Shown: piece after piece, positions 1-8,699 of the stretch
Layout: the number at the start of each line of letters is the position of its first letter
How positions within the stretch are numbered: the stretch's first letter is position 1
From: MGIIb-P sp963934015
GTDB lineage: Archaea; Thermoplasmatota; Poseidoniia; Poseidoniales; Thalassarchaeaceae
Length of the DNA: 64,000 nt
Reading direction: 5' to 3'
NCBI GenBank assembly: GCA_963934015.1
Contig: CAWVWT010000002.1
Coordinates: forward strand, 1 to 64,000
Made by a program: the position numbers and the translations under genes
The notes under the pieces: generated by a model
What the model was told of the DNA's origin: nothing
What the model saw: the letters and a program-made list of their open reading frames with translations, nothing else
The model's database searches: none

Positions 1-107
1 GTCGAGCAGAATTGGATGATATCCGAAATGAGTCAATTTTTGCAACGTTGATGGTCGCCCACCTCGCGCCCCTCTGCTTATTACGTCTAAGCAAAGATGC
101 CCTCTGA
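1..107 (+). CDS. C-terminal end of an unidentified protein (partial)
   Basis: The third forward frame is open from the window edge to a TGA at 105-107 and encodes about 34 residues ending in a Leu-rich, Arg/Lys-containing tail. Its stop sits one base before the stop of the convergent membrane-protein gene, which matches the tight convergent packing seen throughout the window. The fragment is too short to name. It could be a chance open frame, but no other gene explains these bases. Confidence 0.35.
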   Translation, partial: RAELDDIRNESIFATLMVAHLAPLCLLRLSKDAL

Positions 108-108
108 T

Positions 109-372
109 TCAGATCAATGCGCCAGCTAAACATAGCGCAATCATCGTAGGGAATATGACCATCGGGGGTGCAGGAATTTTGTCAATATAACCTCTCTGAT
201 TCGCAAAGAGCATGGTTGCAAACATGAGTGCATAAGCAGAAGCAAGTGCATAGAGAAGAGCAACCGTGGCCTCTCCAGAATCAAGCATGAATCCCATGAT
301 CAATCCCATCAATCCTATTCCGCCAAATCCACTTTCTAAATCTCCTATCAAAGGACGCGCACTGTAAGCCAA
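109..372 (-). CDS. Small multi-pass membrane protein, unknown
   Basis: This 87-residue protein is almost entirely hydrophobic. Three likely membrane segments lie around residues 16-31, 36-57 and 69-87, separated by short loops including an NQRGYIDKIP turn. The longest start is a TTG, 4 bases after the stop of the upstream PKD gene on the same strand. An internal Met at residue 22 is an alternative that would cut into the first helix. The spacing suggests co-transcription, perhaps as a membrane partner of the exported PKD protein. No family is recognised. Confidence 0.6.
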   Translation of the reverse strand: MAYSARPLIGDLESGFGGIGLMGLIMGFMLDSGEATVALLYALASAYALMFATMLFANQRGYIDKIPAPPMVIFPTMIALCLAGALI

Positions 373-376
373 GGAA

Positions 377-1207
377 TCAAACCGGTGCAGTCATACTCCA
401 GGATGTGCTAGGTTTGTGCCAATCACGGACTTGATCTGTTTCAAGACGAAGTTGCATACCTTCTCCAATATCAAATTCGACATTACCCAATTCGAATGGA
501 ACATTGTGTTCATTGGTTCGAAATGTATCATCATAGATGACGTATTGGTCAGTGACTGAACCATCGAGAGTACGCTCCAAAATCACACGGACATGGCATT
601 CCTGTAGCGGATTGCGGAGAGTGCAAGATTCGCTGCTACCATCGTGTTCAACGGTCACAATTCCTTCAAACGATGTTTTTCCGACCAAAGGGATGAGATT
701 GATTATAGTTGATTTTGCTGTTGGAGCGCAAACACATTCCATATTATCGGATTCCACAGTCGCCTTTCGATCGACAGTGATTACTAATTGTGCCAATTCG
801 ATTTGATCGGTTGAAGACGAGGTCGCCACTACAGTGTAAACACCTGGGTCAGCATAGGAGTGATTGATTGTAAAACCAGTTCCAGTGTTACCATCACCAA
901 AGTCCCATGTCACAACATCTCCTCCATTAATTGCTGCGAATTCAAACTCATGAGGTCTTTCGACAATTACATCTTCTTCGTCGTTATCTCCTTCATCAAT
1001 TTCGACAAGGGTATACTCATTGATTCCATACGATTCTGTAGTTTCAGCCGTAAAATTTCCAGAGGGAGATGAATCGAATGGGCTAAGAGAAATTAAAATC
1101 GCCCCAGTTACTGCACTTAGCATCAACAAAAACGCAAGAGTAAATGCCGATAATGTATACTTCATGGAACCGGTTGCATCCTTCTCCTTTTGAAGGTCTG
1201 TTTTCAT
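377..1207 (-). CDS. Exported PKD-domain protein
   Basis: This 276-residue protein starts at an ATG. A hydrophobic segment (about residues 18-42) serves as signal peptide or N-terminal anchor. It is followed by a low-complexity acidic stretch, then a PKD beta-sandwich at about residues 85-145 with the hallmark WDFGDGNTG and NHSYADPGVYTV motifs. The C-terminal half is a second beta-rich region with a CVCAP motif and further cysteines that could form extracellular disulfides. PKD domains usually mediate protein or carbohydrate contacts at cell surfaces. It is transcribed divergently from selO and probably heads a two-gene operon with the small membrane protein. Met15 is a possible alternative start and would give a more typical signal peptide. 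Confidence 0.8.
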   Translation of the reverse strand: MKTDLQKEKDATGSMKYTLSAFTLAFLLMLSAVTGAILISLSPFDSSPSGNFTAETTESYGINEYTLVEIDEGDNDEEDVIVERPHEFEFAAINGGDVVTWDFGDGNTGTGFTINHSYADPGVYTVVATSSSTDQIELAQLVITVDRKATVESDNMECVCAPTAKSTIINLIPLVGKTSFEGIVTVEHDGSSESCTLRNPLQECHVRVILERTLDGSVTDQYVIYDDTFRTNEHNVPFELGNVEFDIGEGMQLRLETDQVRDWHKPSTSWSMTAPV

Positions 1208-1293
1208 GAGACATTTTTATTGTCACCCTAATAGCAAAAATCACCCTTGCGATTATCCATATTCGATAGGTTCTTTTCCAACTGTAAGTTGGA

Positions 1294-2844
1294 ATGGATA
1301 TGGACGCGCCCAAAGTTTCCATGGGCACCTTTGAATCACTTCAATGGGTTCGTCGTTTCATTGATGAAACTCCAGGGGATTCAGAAATTGGTGGACGGTC
1401 AAGACAAGTTCCACAAGCGTGCTGGTCTCGAGTGCACCCCACACCATCTCCAAATCCTGAACTGATACTTTGGTCAACAGAGATGGCGACACAACTCGGT
1501 CTTGATGATTCAGATGCGGTTGTGCTTAGTGGCGGAAAAGTGGTTGAGGGAATGGATCCGTATGCACAGCGATATGGTGGTCACCAATTTGGAAATTGGG
1601 CTGGACAACTTGGTGATGGAAGGGCAATTACATTAGGTGAGGTTCAGCTTGAAAACGAGGTGCTAGAGTTGCAATTAAAAGGAGCGGGTTCAACACCATA
1701 TTCTCGGTTTGCTGATGGGAAAGCAGTTCTTCGTTCATCGATTCGTGAATTCTTATGCAGCGAAGCAATGCATCATCTCGGCGTTCCAACAACACGAGCA
1801 CTTTCATTAGTTGCAACAGGTGAAATGGTTCTTCGTGATATGATGTATGATGGTAATCAAGCACATGAACAAGGAGCAGTTGTTTGTCGAGTGGCTCCGA
1901 GTTTTATTCGTTTTGGAAGTTTTCAAATTCATTCTGCGATGGGTGATACAAGCACTCTCATGACCTTATTCAAACATACGGTAAAGCATCATTTTCCTAA
2001 CCACAGTGTTTCGAATGATGAAGGAAGAGTCGAATGGCTGAAACACGTCGCTGAACAAACAGCTTTGATGATTTCTCATTGGATGAGGGTCGGGTTTGTT
2101 CATGGCGTCATGAATACAGATAATATGTCAATTCATGGCTTAACAATCGACTATGGTCCATATGGTTGGTTGGAAGATTACAATCCTGGATGGACTCCAA
2201 ACACAACTGATTTGAGAACCCGACGTTATCGATATGGCCAACAACCACAAATTGGAGGTTGGAATGTTGCTCGTTTGCTTGAGGCTATGGTTCCTCTCAT
2301 GGATGAACCAGAATTACTCCATGAAGTACTCGATGGATATACAGATTCTTATGCCACATTCCAGAATGAAATGTGGGCGTCAAAACTTGGTTTAGACGAG
2401 TTCAAGAATGAAGATGAATCTCTAATTCGTGATCTAAACGAACTACTGCAACTTGTCGAAACGGATATGACCATATTTTTCCGGTTGTTATCTTCCTTGC
2501 AAGAACCGAGTGTGAAATCCCTATCTGATGCTTTTTATGACCCTGCAACAATTCCTATGGCGGAATGGAATGCTTGGCTTACTACTTGGTGGGAGCGAGT
2601 CAATTCTGCTCCTAATCGTGAAGTAATGCTCTCTTCCAATCCAAAGTATGTACTACGGAACTGGATGGCTCAATTAGCCATAGAAGCCGCAGAAGCAGGT
2701 GATCAATCTATTTGCCAAGAACTCTCTATATTGCTCAAAAATCCATATGGTGAACAGATCGAATCAGAAGAGAAATGGTTCAAGAAACGACCAGAGTGGG
2801 CACGTCATAAAATTGGCTGTTCAATGCTCTCTTGTTCGAGTTAA
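1294..2844 (+). CDS. selO: SelO/YdiU family protein AMPylase
   Basis: SelO is a pseudokinase-fold enzyme that transfers AMP from ATP to Ser, Thr or Tyr of target proteins and is linked to redox stress. The 516-residue protein shows the family motifs in order: GGHQFGNWAGQLGDGRA, LQLKGAGSTPYSR, RSSIREFLCSEAM, the catalytic-loop HGVMNTDNMS and the metal-binding DYGPYGWLEDY. Length matches bacterial YdiU. It ends in Cys-Ser-Ser before a TAA, so the position that is selenocysteine in animal SelO is an ordinary cysteine here. The start is an ATG; Met3 and Met10 are alternatives. The gene stands alone, divergent from the PKD gene. SelO is mainly bacterial and eukaryotic, so acquisition from bacteria is plausible. 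Confidence 0.93.
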   Translation: MDMDAPKVSMGTFESLQWVRRFIDETPGDSEIGGRSRQVPQACWSRVHPTPSPNPELILWSTEMATQLGLDDSDAVVLSGGKVVEGMDPYAQRYGGHQFGNWAGQLGDGRAITLGEVQLENEVLELQLKGAGSTPYSRFADGKAVLRSSIREFLCSEAMHHLGVPTTRALSLVATGEMVLRDMMYDGNQAHEQGAVVCRVAPSFIRFGSFQIHSAMGDTSTLMTLFKHTVKHHFPNHSVSNDEGRVEWLKHVAEQTALMISHWMRVGFVHGVMNTDNMSIHGLTIDYGPYGWLEDYNPGWTPNTTDLRTRRYRYGQQPQIGGWNVARLLEAMVPLMDEPELLHEVLDGYTDSYATFQNEMWASKLGLDEFKNEDESLIRDLNELLQLVETDMTIFFRLLSSLQEPSVKSLSDAFYDPATIPMAEWNAWLTTWWERVNSAPNREVMLSSNPKYVLRNWMAQLAIEAAEAGDQSICQELSILLKNPYGEQIESEEKWFKKRPEWARHKIGCSMLSCSS

Positions 2845-2889
2845 TCTTTGACAAATATGATCTAAGCATATCCCTCTGTAACCTATTTT

Positions 2890-3402
2890 TCATTGCGGAC
2901 GAGTCCAGATTGAATAAGTCGTAGCATGTGCATTATCACTATCTGAACTCAAGTGTTCGACAATTTTTTCAATCCATTCACCACGGTCCCACTTAGGGAA
3001 CCTGACATCCCCTGAACCGGAGGTGTGGACAGTTGTCACATGAATCTCTTCAACACGATCCAGGAACATCGCATAGATTTGTGCACCCCCAATTACCCAG
3101 CATTCATCACACGCTTCTGCATACGCAATCTCAATCGCTCGGCCGTGATACAATGCCACCTCAGCATCATTGTGAGACCAGCCAATATCTCGCGACATCA
3201 CGATGTTTACACGTTCGGGTAACGGGCGGAATGATTCTGGTAGGGAATCCCATGTCTTCCTCCCCATAACTACCGCATTGAATCCATCCGCTTCGGTCAG
3301 TGATTTGAACCGCACCATATCCGATTTTAATCTCCAAGGCAGGTCGCCTTGATTGCCAATGCAACCGTCTTCATCCATAGCGACAATCATGGCCATTTTC
3401 AT
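2890..3402 (-). CDS. folA: Dihydrofolate reductase
   Basis: The enzyme reduces dihydrofolate to tetrahydrofolate with NADPH, closing the cycle opened by thymidylate synthase next door. At 170 residues it has normal length. Visible motifs are the N-terminal MIVAMDEDGCIGNQGDLPW, the substrate-binding acidic Asp28 in LKSDMVRFK, the cofactor motif VVMGRKTWDS, and VIGGAQIY near residue 122. The ATG start has GAGG 7 nt upstream, inside the end of thyA, so the two genes are translationally close (thyA stop to folA start 9 bases). Many archaea use other folates and lack both genes, so the pair looks bacterial in origin. Confidence 0.95.
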   Translation of the reverse strand: MKMAMIVAMDEDGCIGNQGDLPWRLKSDMVRFKSLTEADGFNAVVMGRKTWDSLPESFRPLPERVNIVMSRDIGWSHNDAEVALYHGRAIEIAYAEACDECWVIGGAQIYAMFLDRVEEIHVTTVHTSGSGDVRFPKWDRGEWIEKIVEHLSSDSDNAHATTYSIWTRPQ

Positions 3403-3411
3403 TGAAACACC

Positions 3412-4206
3412 TCAGACGCTGATGGGGGCCGCAATATGCGGATGGTGCTCATATCCTTCAATCACGACATGGTCGCCGGTGAAATCATCGATGTCCACGA
3501 TGGTGGCATCTAATTTCAACGTCGGTAGTGGCAATGGTTCCCGGGAGACTTGTTCCCTAGCCTGTTCAAGATGATTGAGGTAGAGGTGCGCATCCCCAAT
3601 GGTGTGGATGAAGTCGCCCACACCTAAGCCACAAACTTGAGCCATCATGTGGGTTAGCAAAGCATACGATGCGATATTGAAGGGGACTCCAAGGAACACA
3701 TCTGCACTGCGTTGATAGAGCTGACAAGATAATTTCCCATCGGCCACATAGAATTGGAAAAAGGCGTGACAAGGCATGAGGGCCATATCCTCGAGTTCGC
3801 CTACATTCCACGCGCTGACAATAATTCGACGACTTGACGGGCTGTTTTTAATCATTTCAATAGCTTCCGAAATCTGGTCAATGATTCGACCATCCTTTGC
3901 CTCCCATTTCCTCCACTGTTTACCATAGACTGGGCCGAGGTCGCCATTTTCATCCGCCCACGCATTCCAAATCCTGACCTTGTTTTCCTGTAGGTATCGG
4001 ACATTGGTGTCCCCTGATAGGAACCAAAGCAATTCGTGAATAATACTTGGCCAATGCAGTTTTTTGGTTGTCACAGCAGGGAATCCTTCCGAGAGATCAT
4101 AGCGCATTTGGTGACCAAAAACAGACAACGTACCCGTCCCAGTCCGGTCACCGCGTTCCACACCCTCGTCAAGAATGCGGCGTAGAAGGTCGAGATAGGT
4201 CTGCAT
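3412..4206 (-). CDS. thyA: Thymidylate synthase (ThyA type)
   Basis: It methylates dUMP to dTMP using methylenetetrahydrofolate and yields dihydrofolate. The protein is 264 residues, the same length as E. coli ThyA. The catalytic Cys146 lies in LMPCHAFFQFYV at the expected number. Also present are the phosphate-binding Arg21 in DRTGTGT, the Arg pair of SSRRIIVSAWN, QRSADVFLGVPFNIASYA, and the C-terminal YEHHPHIAAPISV. It is the upstream member of a two-gene operon with folA. The ATG start has no clear Shine-Dalgarno, as for other leading genes here. Confidence 0.97.
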   Translation of the reverse strand: MQTYLDLLRRILDEGVERGDRTGTGTLSVFGHQMRYDLSEGFPAVTTKKLHWPSIIHELLWFLSGDTNVRYLQENKVRIWNAWADENGDLGPVYGKQWRKWEAKDGRIIDQISEAIEMIKNSPSSRRIIVSAWNVGELEDMALMPCHAFFQFYVADGKLSCQLYQRSADVFLGVPFNIASYALLTHMMAQVCGLGVGDFIHTIGDAHLYLNHLEQAREQVSREPLPLPTLKLDATIVDIDDFTGDHVVIEGYEHHPHIAAPISV

Positions 4207-4256
4207 GGAACGAGCGCTCCTAGCCGCGACAGTTCTTGAAGAATACCCGCAACCTT

Positions 4257-5033
4257 TCAGGGTGCGCCAAGGGCTGCCATCGTTCCAATCACTTGATCAG
4301 TAAATCGTCGATAGAGTTTACCCATCGTTGTACGTTGCTGCTCCTCATCAGATGTGATGATGTTACGAATACTTGATTCATTTTGCGCACCACCTTCTGG
4401 GTGGACAATCCATTGATTCCAGGTAATGGATTCCCCGTATATCACTTCAACTGGTTTCCAGAACCTGATGATTTTGTCACCTGGTGCCATCACATTTCGT
4501 GCCCCGATAATAGCAGTTGGGTAGACTGGTACGTTAGGGTGGCTTGCGGCCAAACGTGCCACACCCGTTTTCCCATCGGCTAAAAATGGCCCCTCCTTTC
4601 GACGGGAACGGGTTCCTTCAGGGAAGATTCCCATGGCAAGGCCAGCATCTAGAACATCAGATGCACTGCTAAGCGCATCCGCTGCCCCTGATTCCCGATG
4701 AGTCCGAATTTGCCCGGTCGTGTTCATAACAATCGCAGTTGAGAGTTTCTCAAAGTGCCCATCCTTTGCCAGATAATGTATCCTTCGACGGACACCGGCT
4801 GTAATCGAAAATGGATCGATATGGGATGTGTGATTTGCAGCGAGGATGACAGCCCCCTTGCGTGGTATACGGTGGATGCCCCTGTAACGGATTCTGAACA
4901 GTGTGCGGGCCAAGATTGGAAGCACCGCTAACAAGACCGTATAGAATGGTGATTTAGGTAATGGAATACCAGTACCAGGAATCCGAGTCACCGCGTTGAG
5001 TTCAGCGAGAGTCGCATCGCTGACCGCAACCAT
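4257..5033 (-). CDS. plsC: 1-acyl-sn-glycerol-3-phosphate acyltransferase (PlsC family)
   Basis: PlsC enzymes put a fatty acyl chain on the sn-2 position of lysophosphatidic acid. The protein (258 residues) has an N-terminal hydrophobic segment (about 25-45), the catalytic HX4D motif in ANHTSHIDPFS near residue 68, the glycerophosphate-binding FPEGTRSRR motif near 138, and a downstream VYPTAIIGARNV block. It probably acts at the inner face of the membrane. Its presence is odd for an archaeon with isoprenoid ether lipids. Uncultured euryarchaea including Marine Group II have been reported to carry such genes. The family also acylates other alcohols, so the exact substrate is open. It lies 50 bases downstream of thyA on the same strand. 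Confidence 0.88.
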   Translation of the reverse strand: MVAVSDATLAELNAVTRIPGTGIPLPKSPFYTVLLAVLPILARTLFRIRYRGIHRIPRKGAVILAANHTSHIDPFSITAGVRRRIHYLAKDGHFEKLSTAIVMNTTGQIRTHRESGAADALSSASDVLDAGLAMGIFPEGTRSRRKEGPFLADGKTGVARLAASHPNVPVYPTAIIGARNVMAPGDKIIRFWKPVEVIYGESITWNQWIVHPEGGAQNESSIRNIITSDEEQQRTTMGKLYRRFTDQVIGTMAALGAP

Positions 5034-5119
5034 ACATGTTCGGCGTCCAAATATGCACTTGATGATTGCCTATTGATTGGTGGTTAAGGTCAATAATTGG
5101 TCCCTCACGGATTGGTACC

Positions 5120-6232
5120 GTGCGAGCCGCCATCTTCATGCTCGGAGTTTTGCTTTTGCCATTGGCCGCGCCGGGAGCCGTCGCGTGGAGAGCAGATGGT
5201 TGGTTAACCCAAGAGGTGGTTGGTGGGGAACGCCTTGCGCTTGGTGATGAATTCGGTTGCCATGGGATGCCTGGGAAAAATGTGGCCGATAATCGTAGTG
5301 TAATTACAGAATGTAAGGGGTATCTTACTTCCCAAATAGATGCGTCAAAGTGGGGTGCAGAACCCCTTTCATACGGACTCGAAACGGCCGATGCTGATTC
5401 ACCTACACGTGACTTATTGATGGCGGAAGGGTTCCGCATCGTTGGAGATCAAATACCTTCAATTACAGGTCAAAATCCAAATTGGGCGATTGAGCGGAGT
5501 GGCGGCAGCCTCGAACAGAATGTCGCATCGATTTCGGCAATCGAGCAAGGGATTGAATCAAATGGGTATGCGAATTTGTATTGGGAGGCGCAGATCGAAG
5601 ACCTCAATGTCCGCAGAGATAAAGATGTGCTCACGTGGATAGAATCGCAGGATTATTGGTTTACAACATGGGGTGAATGGTTTTCTTCAACACACCCAGC
5701 CAGTGAATTTGAAAGGACGAACCAATCCATTACGCTGAAAGGAACTCCGACCAGCAATGGCGGTTGGGGAGTGCCGGGAAACACGCATTTGTCCATCACA
5801 GGAGGCCAAATCACAAACATTTCTCGGATTGACGGAGGTATACTTGATGAACTCACTATTGAAGATAATCATCTGAAAGAAGGGTTTCGAATTTTGGATG
5901 AATCCAACGCCACGCTGACCATCCCCGAAGGTGCACTAGTACAGATTACATGGGCGGGCGATGTTGGCGATATACAGATTGAACACGGTCCATTCAATAA
6001 TTTCACACCATTCATGGCAGTCGGTCACCATACAACGGACCTGTTTGAGTGGAGTTCCCCGTTCCAAGACTCATCGCTCAGATTTACATGGCTGATCGAA
6101 CCGCAACCAGATATCGAACCAACATGGATTCTACCGATGCTTGCAGTCCTAATCATCCTGACTGCACCCGTGGCAATCAGATACACACTCAACCATGATC
6201 GTGATATGCATTATTCATCAGAGGAAGAGTGA
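5120..6232 (+). CDS. Exported, C-terminally anchored protein, unknown
   Basis: About 370 residues with an N-terminal signal peptide (hydrophobic FMLGVLLLPLAAPGAVA), a long polar beta-rich extracellular region with Cys pairs (FGCHGMPG and TECKGY), and one C-terminal membrane helix (WILPMLAVLIILTAPVAI) followed by a short charged tail. A GTG at 5120 is preferred because it gives an Arg-containing n-region; the ATG at 5138 and a TTG at 5066 are alternatives. Residues resembling SLSITGG and IEDNHL suggest parallel beta structure, but no family is recognised. Its 3' end overlaps the convergent reductase gene by 22 bases. Confidence 0.75.
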   Translation: MRAAIFMLGVLLLPLAAPGAVAWRADGWLTQEVVGGERLALGDEFGCHGMPGKNVADNRSVITECKGYLTSQIDASKWGAEPLSYGLETADADSPTRDLLMAEGFRIVGDQIPSITGQNPNWAIERSGGSLEQNVASISAIEQGIESNGYANLYWEAQIEDLNVRRDKDVLTWIESQDYWFTTWGEWFSSTHPASEFERTNQSITLKGTPTSNGGWGVPGNTHLSITGGQITNISRIDGGILDELTIEDNHLKEGFRILDESNATLTIPEGALVQITWAGDVGDIQIEHGPFNNFTPFMAVGHHTTDLFEWSSPFQDSSLRFTWLIEPQPDIEPTWILPMLAVLIILTAPVAIRYTLNHDRDMHYSSEEE

Positions 6233-7251
6233 ATCTGAACCCCTTCCTGTTGCATTGCACCAAGCAGACGTTGCAATAATTCTGGCTCCTTTCCCAATAT
6301 CTCAGGGGGCATCACACCAGTTTCGGAAATCGAACCATCAGCCAGCATCTCAGCAACTTCTACGGTGACAAGACCTGTGGTGCGTGCCATAGATGACCAC
6401 CCATCCTTTCCTTCGTCGATAACATCCCATCGTAGGATTGAATCACCATCGTTGACTTCGACGCCCAACCATGTGAATTCTGGGCGTTGTGGATTAAACT
6501 TCCAAGCTTCAATCAACTCTTCTTCAGTATCATCACCCGACAAATACCGATCAATGTGTCCCGGCCATCGAACTGTGTATTCAAGCAATTCCTCACTATC
6601 GATCGTATCCAACAATGAGCGAACACCATCGGTCAGAAACGCTTCCATTTGACCATAACCTGGCACTGAAACCGTATGGCGTTCGGACAATGCCGCCTCA
6701 GTCACATTGTGACCATCACGACGAATTCTCGCAGGCCGCGTGTATTCCTCAATCACATCGGATGGTGAGAAGGGGGCCATGTAGGACCATTCTTCATCGG
6801 GTTTCTGCGGATTCCCACCGACCCAAATCTTGGCAGATGAAAGGGGCCTCATTCGACGCTGTGCATCCATCAACAAGGCATTGGATAAACCTGGAGCAAT
6901 TCCGATATCATAGATCAATCGTGAACCGTGTTCCTTGGCCAATTCATCATAATCCCTGGGGTCCTCAGCAGTAAAAGCCAAATCAGCCACAGATAATCCT
7001 TCTATAGATAATAATGTGGGGCGTACAGTGTGACCTATACGACCTGGAAGGCAATTGATCACAACGTCAAATCCCCTCACCATTTTAGGCAAGCTTTCCA
7101 ATTTAACATGCGATTGAATAACCTCTATACCAGCGGGCATATCGGACAATAAATCTGCATCGACAACCCGTATCTTGTGTTTTCTGTCATTCAGGATACA
7201 GGCTACGAATCGTCCCACTAGCCCGCCACCGAGTACACAGATGCGGGCCAT
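6211..7251 (-). CDS. Saccharopine dehydrogenase-like NAD(P)-dependent oxidoreductase
   Basis: The N-terminus has a Rossmann nucleotide-binding motif (CVLGGGLVGRFVACIL), followed by VVDAD and the VINCLPGRIGHTV loop found in saccharopine dehydrogenase, carboxynorspermidine dehydrogenase and lysine-biosynthesis homologues. The central IYDIGIAPGLSNALLM resembles the substrate-domain entry of this family. The ATG at 7251 is chosen over an upstream GTG because the Rossmann strand starts immediately after it, giving 346 residues. The precise substrate cannot be told; amino-acid or polyamine metabolism is likely. The gene is divergent from trpS and convergent, with a 22-base overlap, to the exported protein. 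Confidence 0.85.
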   Translation of the reverse strand: MARICVLGGGLVGRFVACILNDRKHKIRVVDADLLSDMPAGIEVIQSHVKLESLPKMVRGFDVVINCLPGRIGHTVRPTLLSIEGLSVADLAFTAEDPRDYDELAKEHGSRLIYDIGIAPGLSNALLMDAQRRMRPLSSAKIWVGGNPQKPDEEWSYMAPFSPSDVIEEYTRPARIRRDGHNVTEAALSERHTVSVPGYGQMEAFLTDGVRSLLDTIDSEELLEYTVRWPGHIDRYLSGDDTEEELIEAWKFNPQRPEFTWLGVEVNDGDSILRWDVIDEGKDGWSSMARTTGLVTVEVAEMLADGSISETGVMPPEILGKEPELLQRLLGAMQQEGVQIHSSSDE

Positions 7252-7343
7252 GACTCGGCGTGGGCAATCCACACGTCAAACCATCGGCCTCAGGTCGAAG
7301 TTGACCCGACGCCTTGATAGCCGCTTTGATATCGGCATAGCCG

Positions 7344-8699
7344 ATGGTAGACATTGACCCTTGGTCAAGCGAAGTCTCGACAGACTATGACCGAATCATC
7401 CAGCAGTTTGGTTTGGAATCTGTTGCATTGGCTGAAATCCCAAATCCATCCTTGCATCATCGTCGAGGCATTATTTTCGCCCATCGTGATTTGGGCAACA
7501 TCCTCCAAGCGAATGCTCGTGGCGACCCCTTTGGGGTCATGACAGGCTTGATGCCTAGCGGGAAGATGCATTTGGGTCACAAGATGGTCATTGATCAGGT
7601 ACGTTGGTTTCAGGAACAAGGCGCAGATGTGACTATCGCAGTTGCCGATCTTGAGGCAAATGCAACGCGTGGTTACAGTCTTGCGGAATGCCGCAAGGTC
7701 GCTTTGGAGGAATATGTAGCTAATTATGTGGCTATGGGCTTGGACCCTGAACGCACGAATATTTACTTCCAAAGCATGCGACCGATTGTTCAGCGCATGG
7801 GTTTCACGCTGGGGAAGCGGACCAACCTTTCTGAATTTGAAGCCATTTATGGCTTCCAAGGCGATACGAATCTCGCTCACGTTCAAGCACCATTGGTCCA
7901 AGCGGGGGACATTCTGCATCCGCAACTCGATGAGTACGGTGGTCTGCGCCCAATCGTGGTTCCAGTCGGAGTCGACCAAGACCCACACCTACGTTTGTGT
8001 AGGGGTTTGGCAGGTAAGACGAACTGGTTTAATGTCAATGATCGCAAAAATGGAGGGTTGCGCATCACAGTCTCGGTGATGGATGATAATCAGGGCATTG
8101 TTGCAGGTGATAAGGCAACCACGAAGGCTGTATTTAGTAAAATTGTTGAATCACTCAAGGGGCTTGGATACAGTGACATCATCGCTGATGCAAAACATGG
8201 TATCGTAGATATCCCTGCAGCTACCGGAAAAGATCGCTATCCAATTCGAATGGCCCTTCTCACACTAGAAAGGGGCATGGGTGGCCCCGGCTTGCTGCAA
8301 CCAAGTAGCACCTACCACCGCTTCGCCGTTGGCATGACTGGGGGCAAGATGTCTTCTTCGATGCCAGAGACGACAATTTTCCTCAATGAGGACATGAAGA
8401 AGATGGAGAAGAAGTTCAAGCGCTCATTCTCCGGAGGTCAATCTACTGTTGAGGAGCATCGTCGACTTGGAGGAAACCCCGAGATTGATGTAGCCTTCCA
8501 ATATCTACGCTTCTTTTTTGAAGAAGACGATGCCGCCCTTGAAGAAATTCGTCGGGGCTATGTGGCTGGTGACCTCCTCAGTGGCGAACTCAAAATGATG
8601 ACTGTTGAGAAGGCAGCAGCATGGTTGACCGAGTTGGCTGAAATGCGAGACCAAAACGCACACTTGGTCAATGATTTCCTCGCTGAAGATGCACGCTAA
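7344..8699 (+). CDS. trpS: Tryptophan-tRNA ligase, archaeal/eukaryotic type
   Basis: It charges tRNA-Trp with tryptophan in the cytoplasm. The 451-residue class I synthetase shows the HIGH-type motif PSGKMHLGH near residue 73 and a KMSKS-type loop GGKMSSSMP near 330. It also carries the archaeal/eukaryotic signature blocks VPVGVDQDPHLRLCRG and FEAIYGFQGDTN. The ATG start is clear. Its stop is immediately adjacent to that of the convergent aldo/keto reductase. Large open frames on the opposite strand here are shadows of this conserved gene. Confidence 0.96.
   Translation: MVDIDPWSSEVSTDYDRIIQQFGLESVALAEIPNPSLHHRRGIIFAHRDLGNILQANARGDPFGVMTGLMPSGKMHLGHKMVIDQVRWFQEQGADVTIAVADLEANATRGYSLAECRKVALEEYVANYVAMGLDPERTNIYFQSMRPIVQRMGFTLGKRTNLSEFEAIYGFQGDTNLAHVQAPLVQAGDILHPQLDEYGGLRPIVVPVGVDQDPHLRLCRGLAGKTNWFNVNDRKNGGLRITVSVMDDNQGIVAGDKATTKAVFSKIVESLKGLGYSDIIADAKHGIVDIPAATGKDRYPIRMALLTLERGMGGPGLLQPSSTYHRFAVGMTGGKMSSSMPETTIFLNEDMKKMEKKFKRSFSGGQSTVEEHRRLGGNPEIDVAFQYLRFFFEEDDAALEEIRRGYVAGDLLSGELKMMTVEKAAAWLTELAEMRDQNAHLVNDFLAEDAR

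Noticed and set aside
2830..2844. Selenocysteine UGA at the end of SelO
   Set aside because: The position is a TGT cysteine codon and the stop is TAA.
7365..7988. 207-residue reverse-strand frame
   Set aside because: Opposite trpS, whose motifs prove the forward frame.
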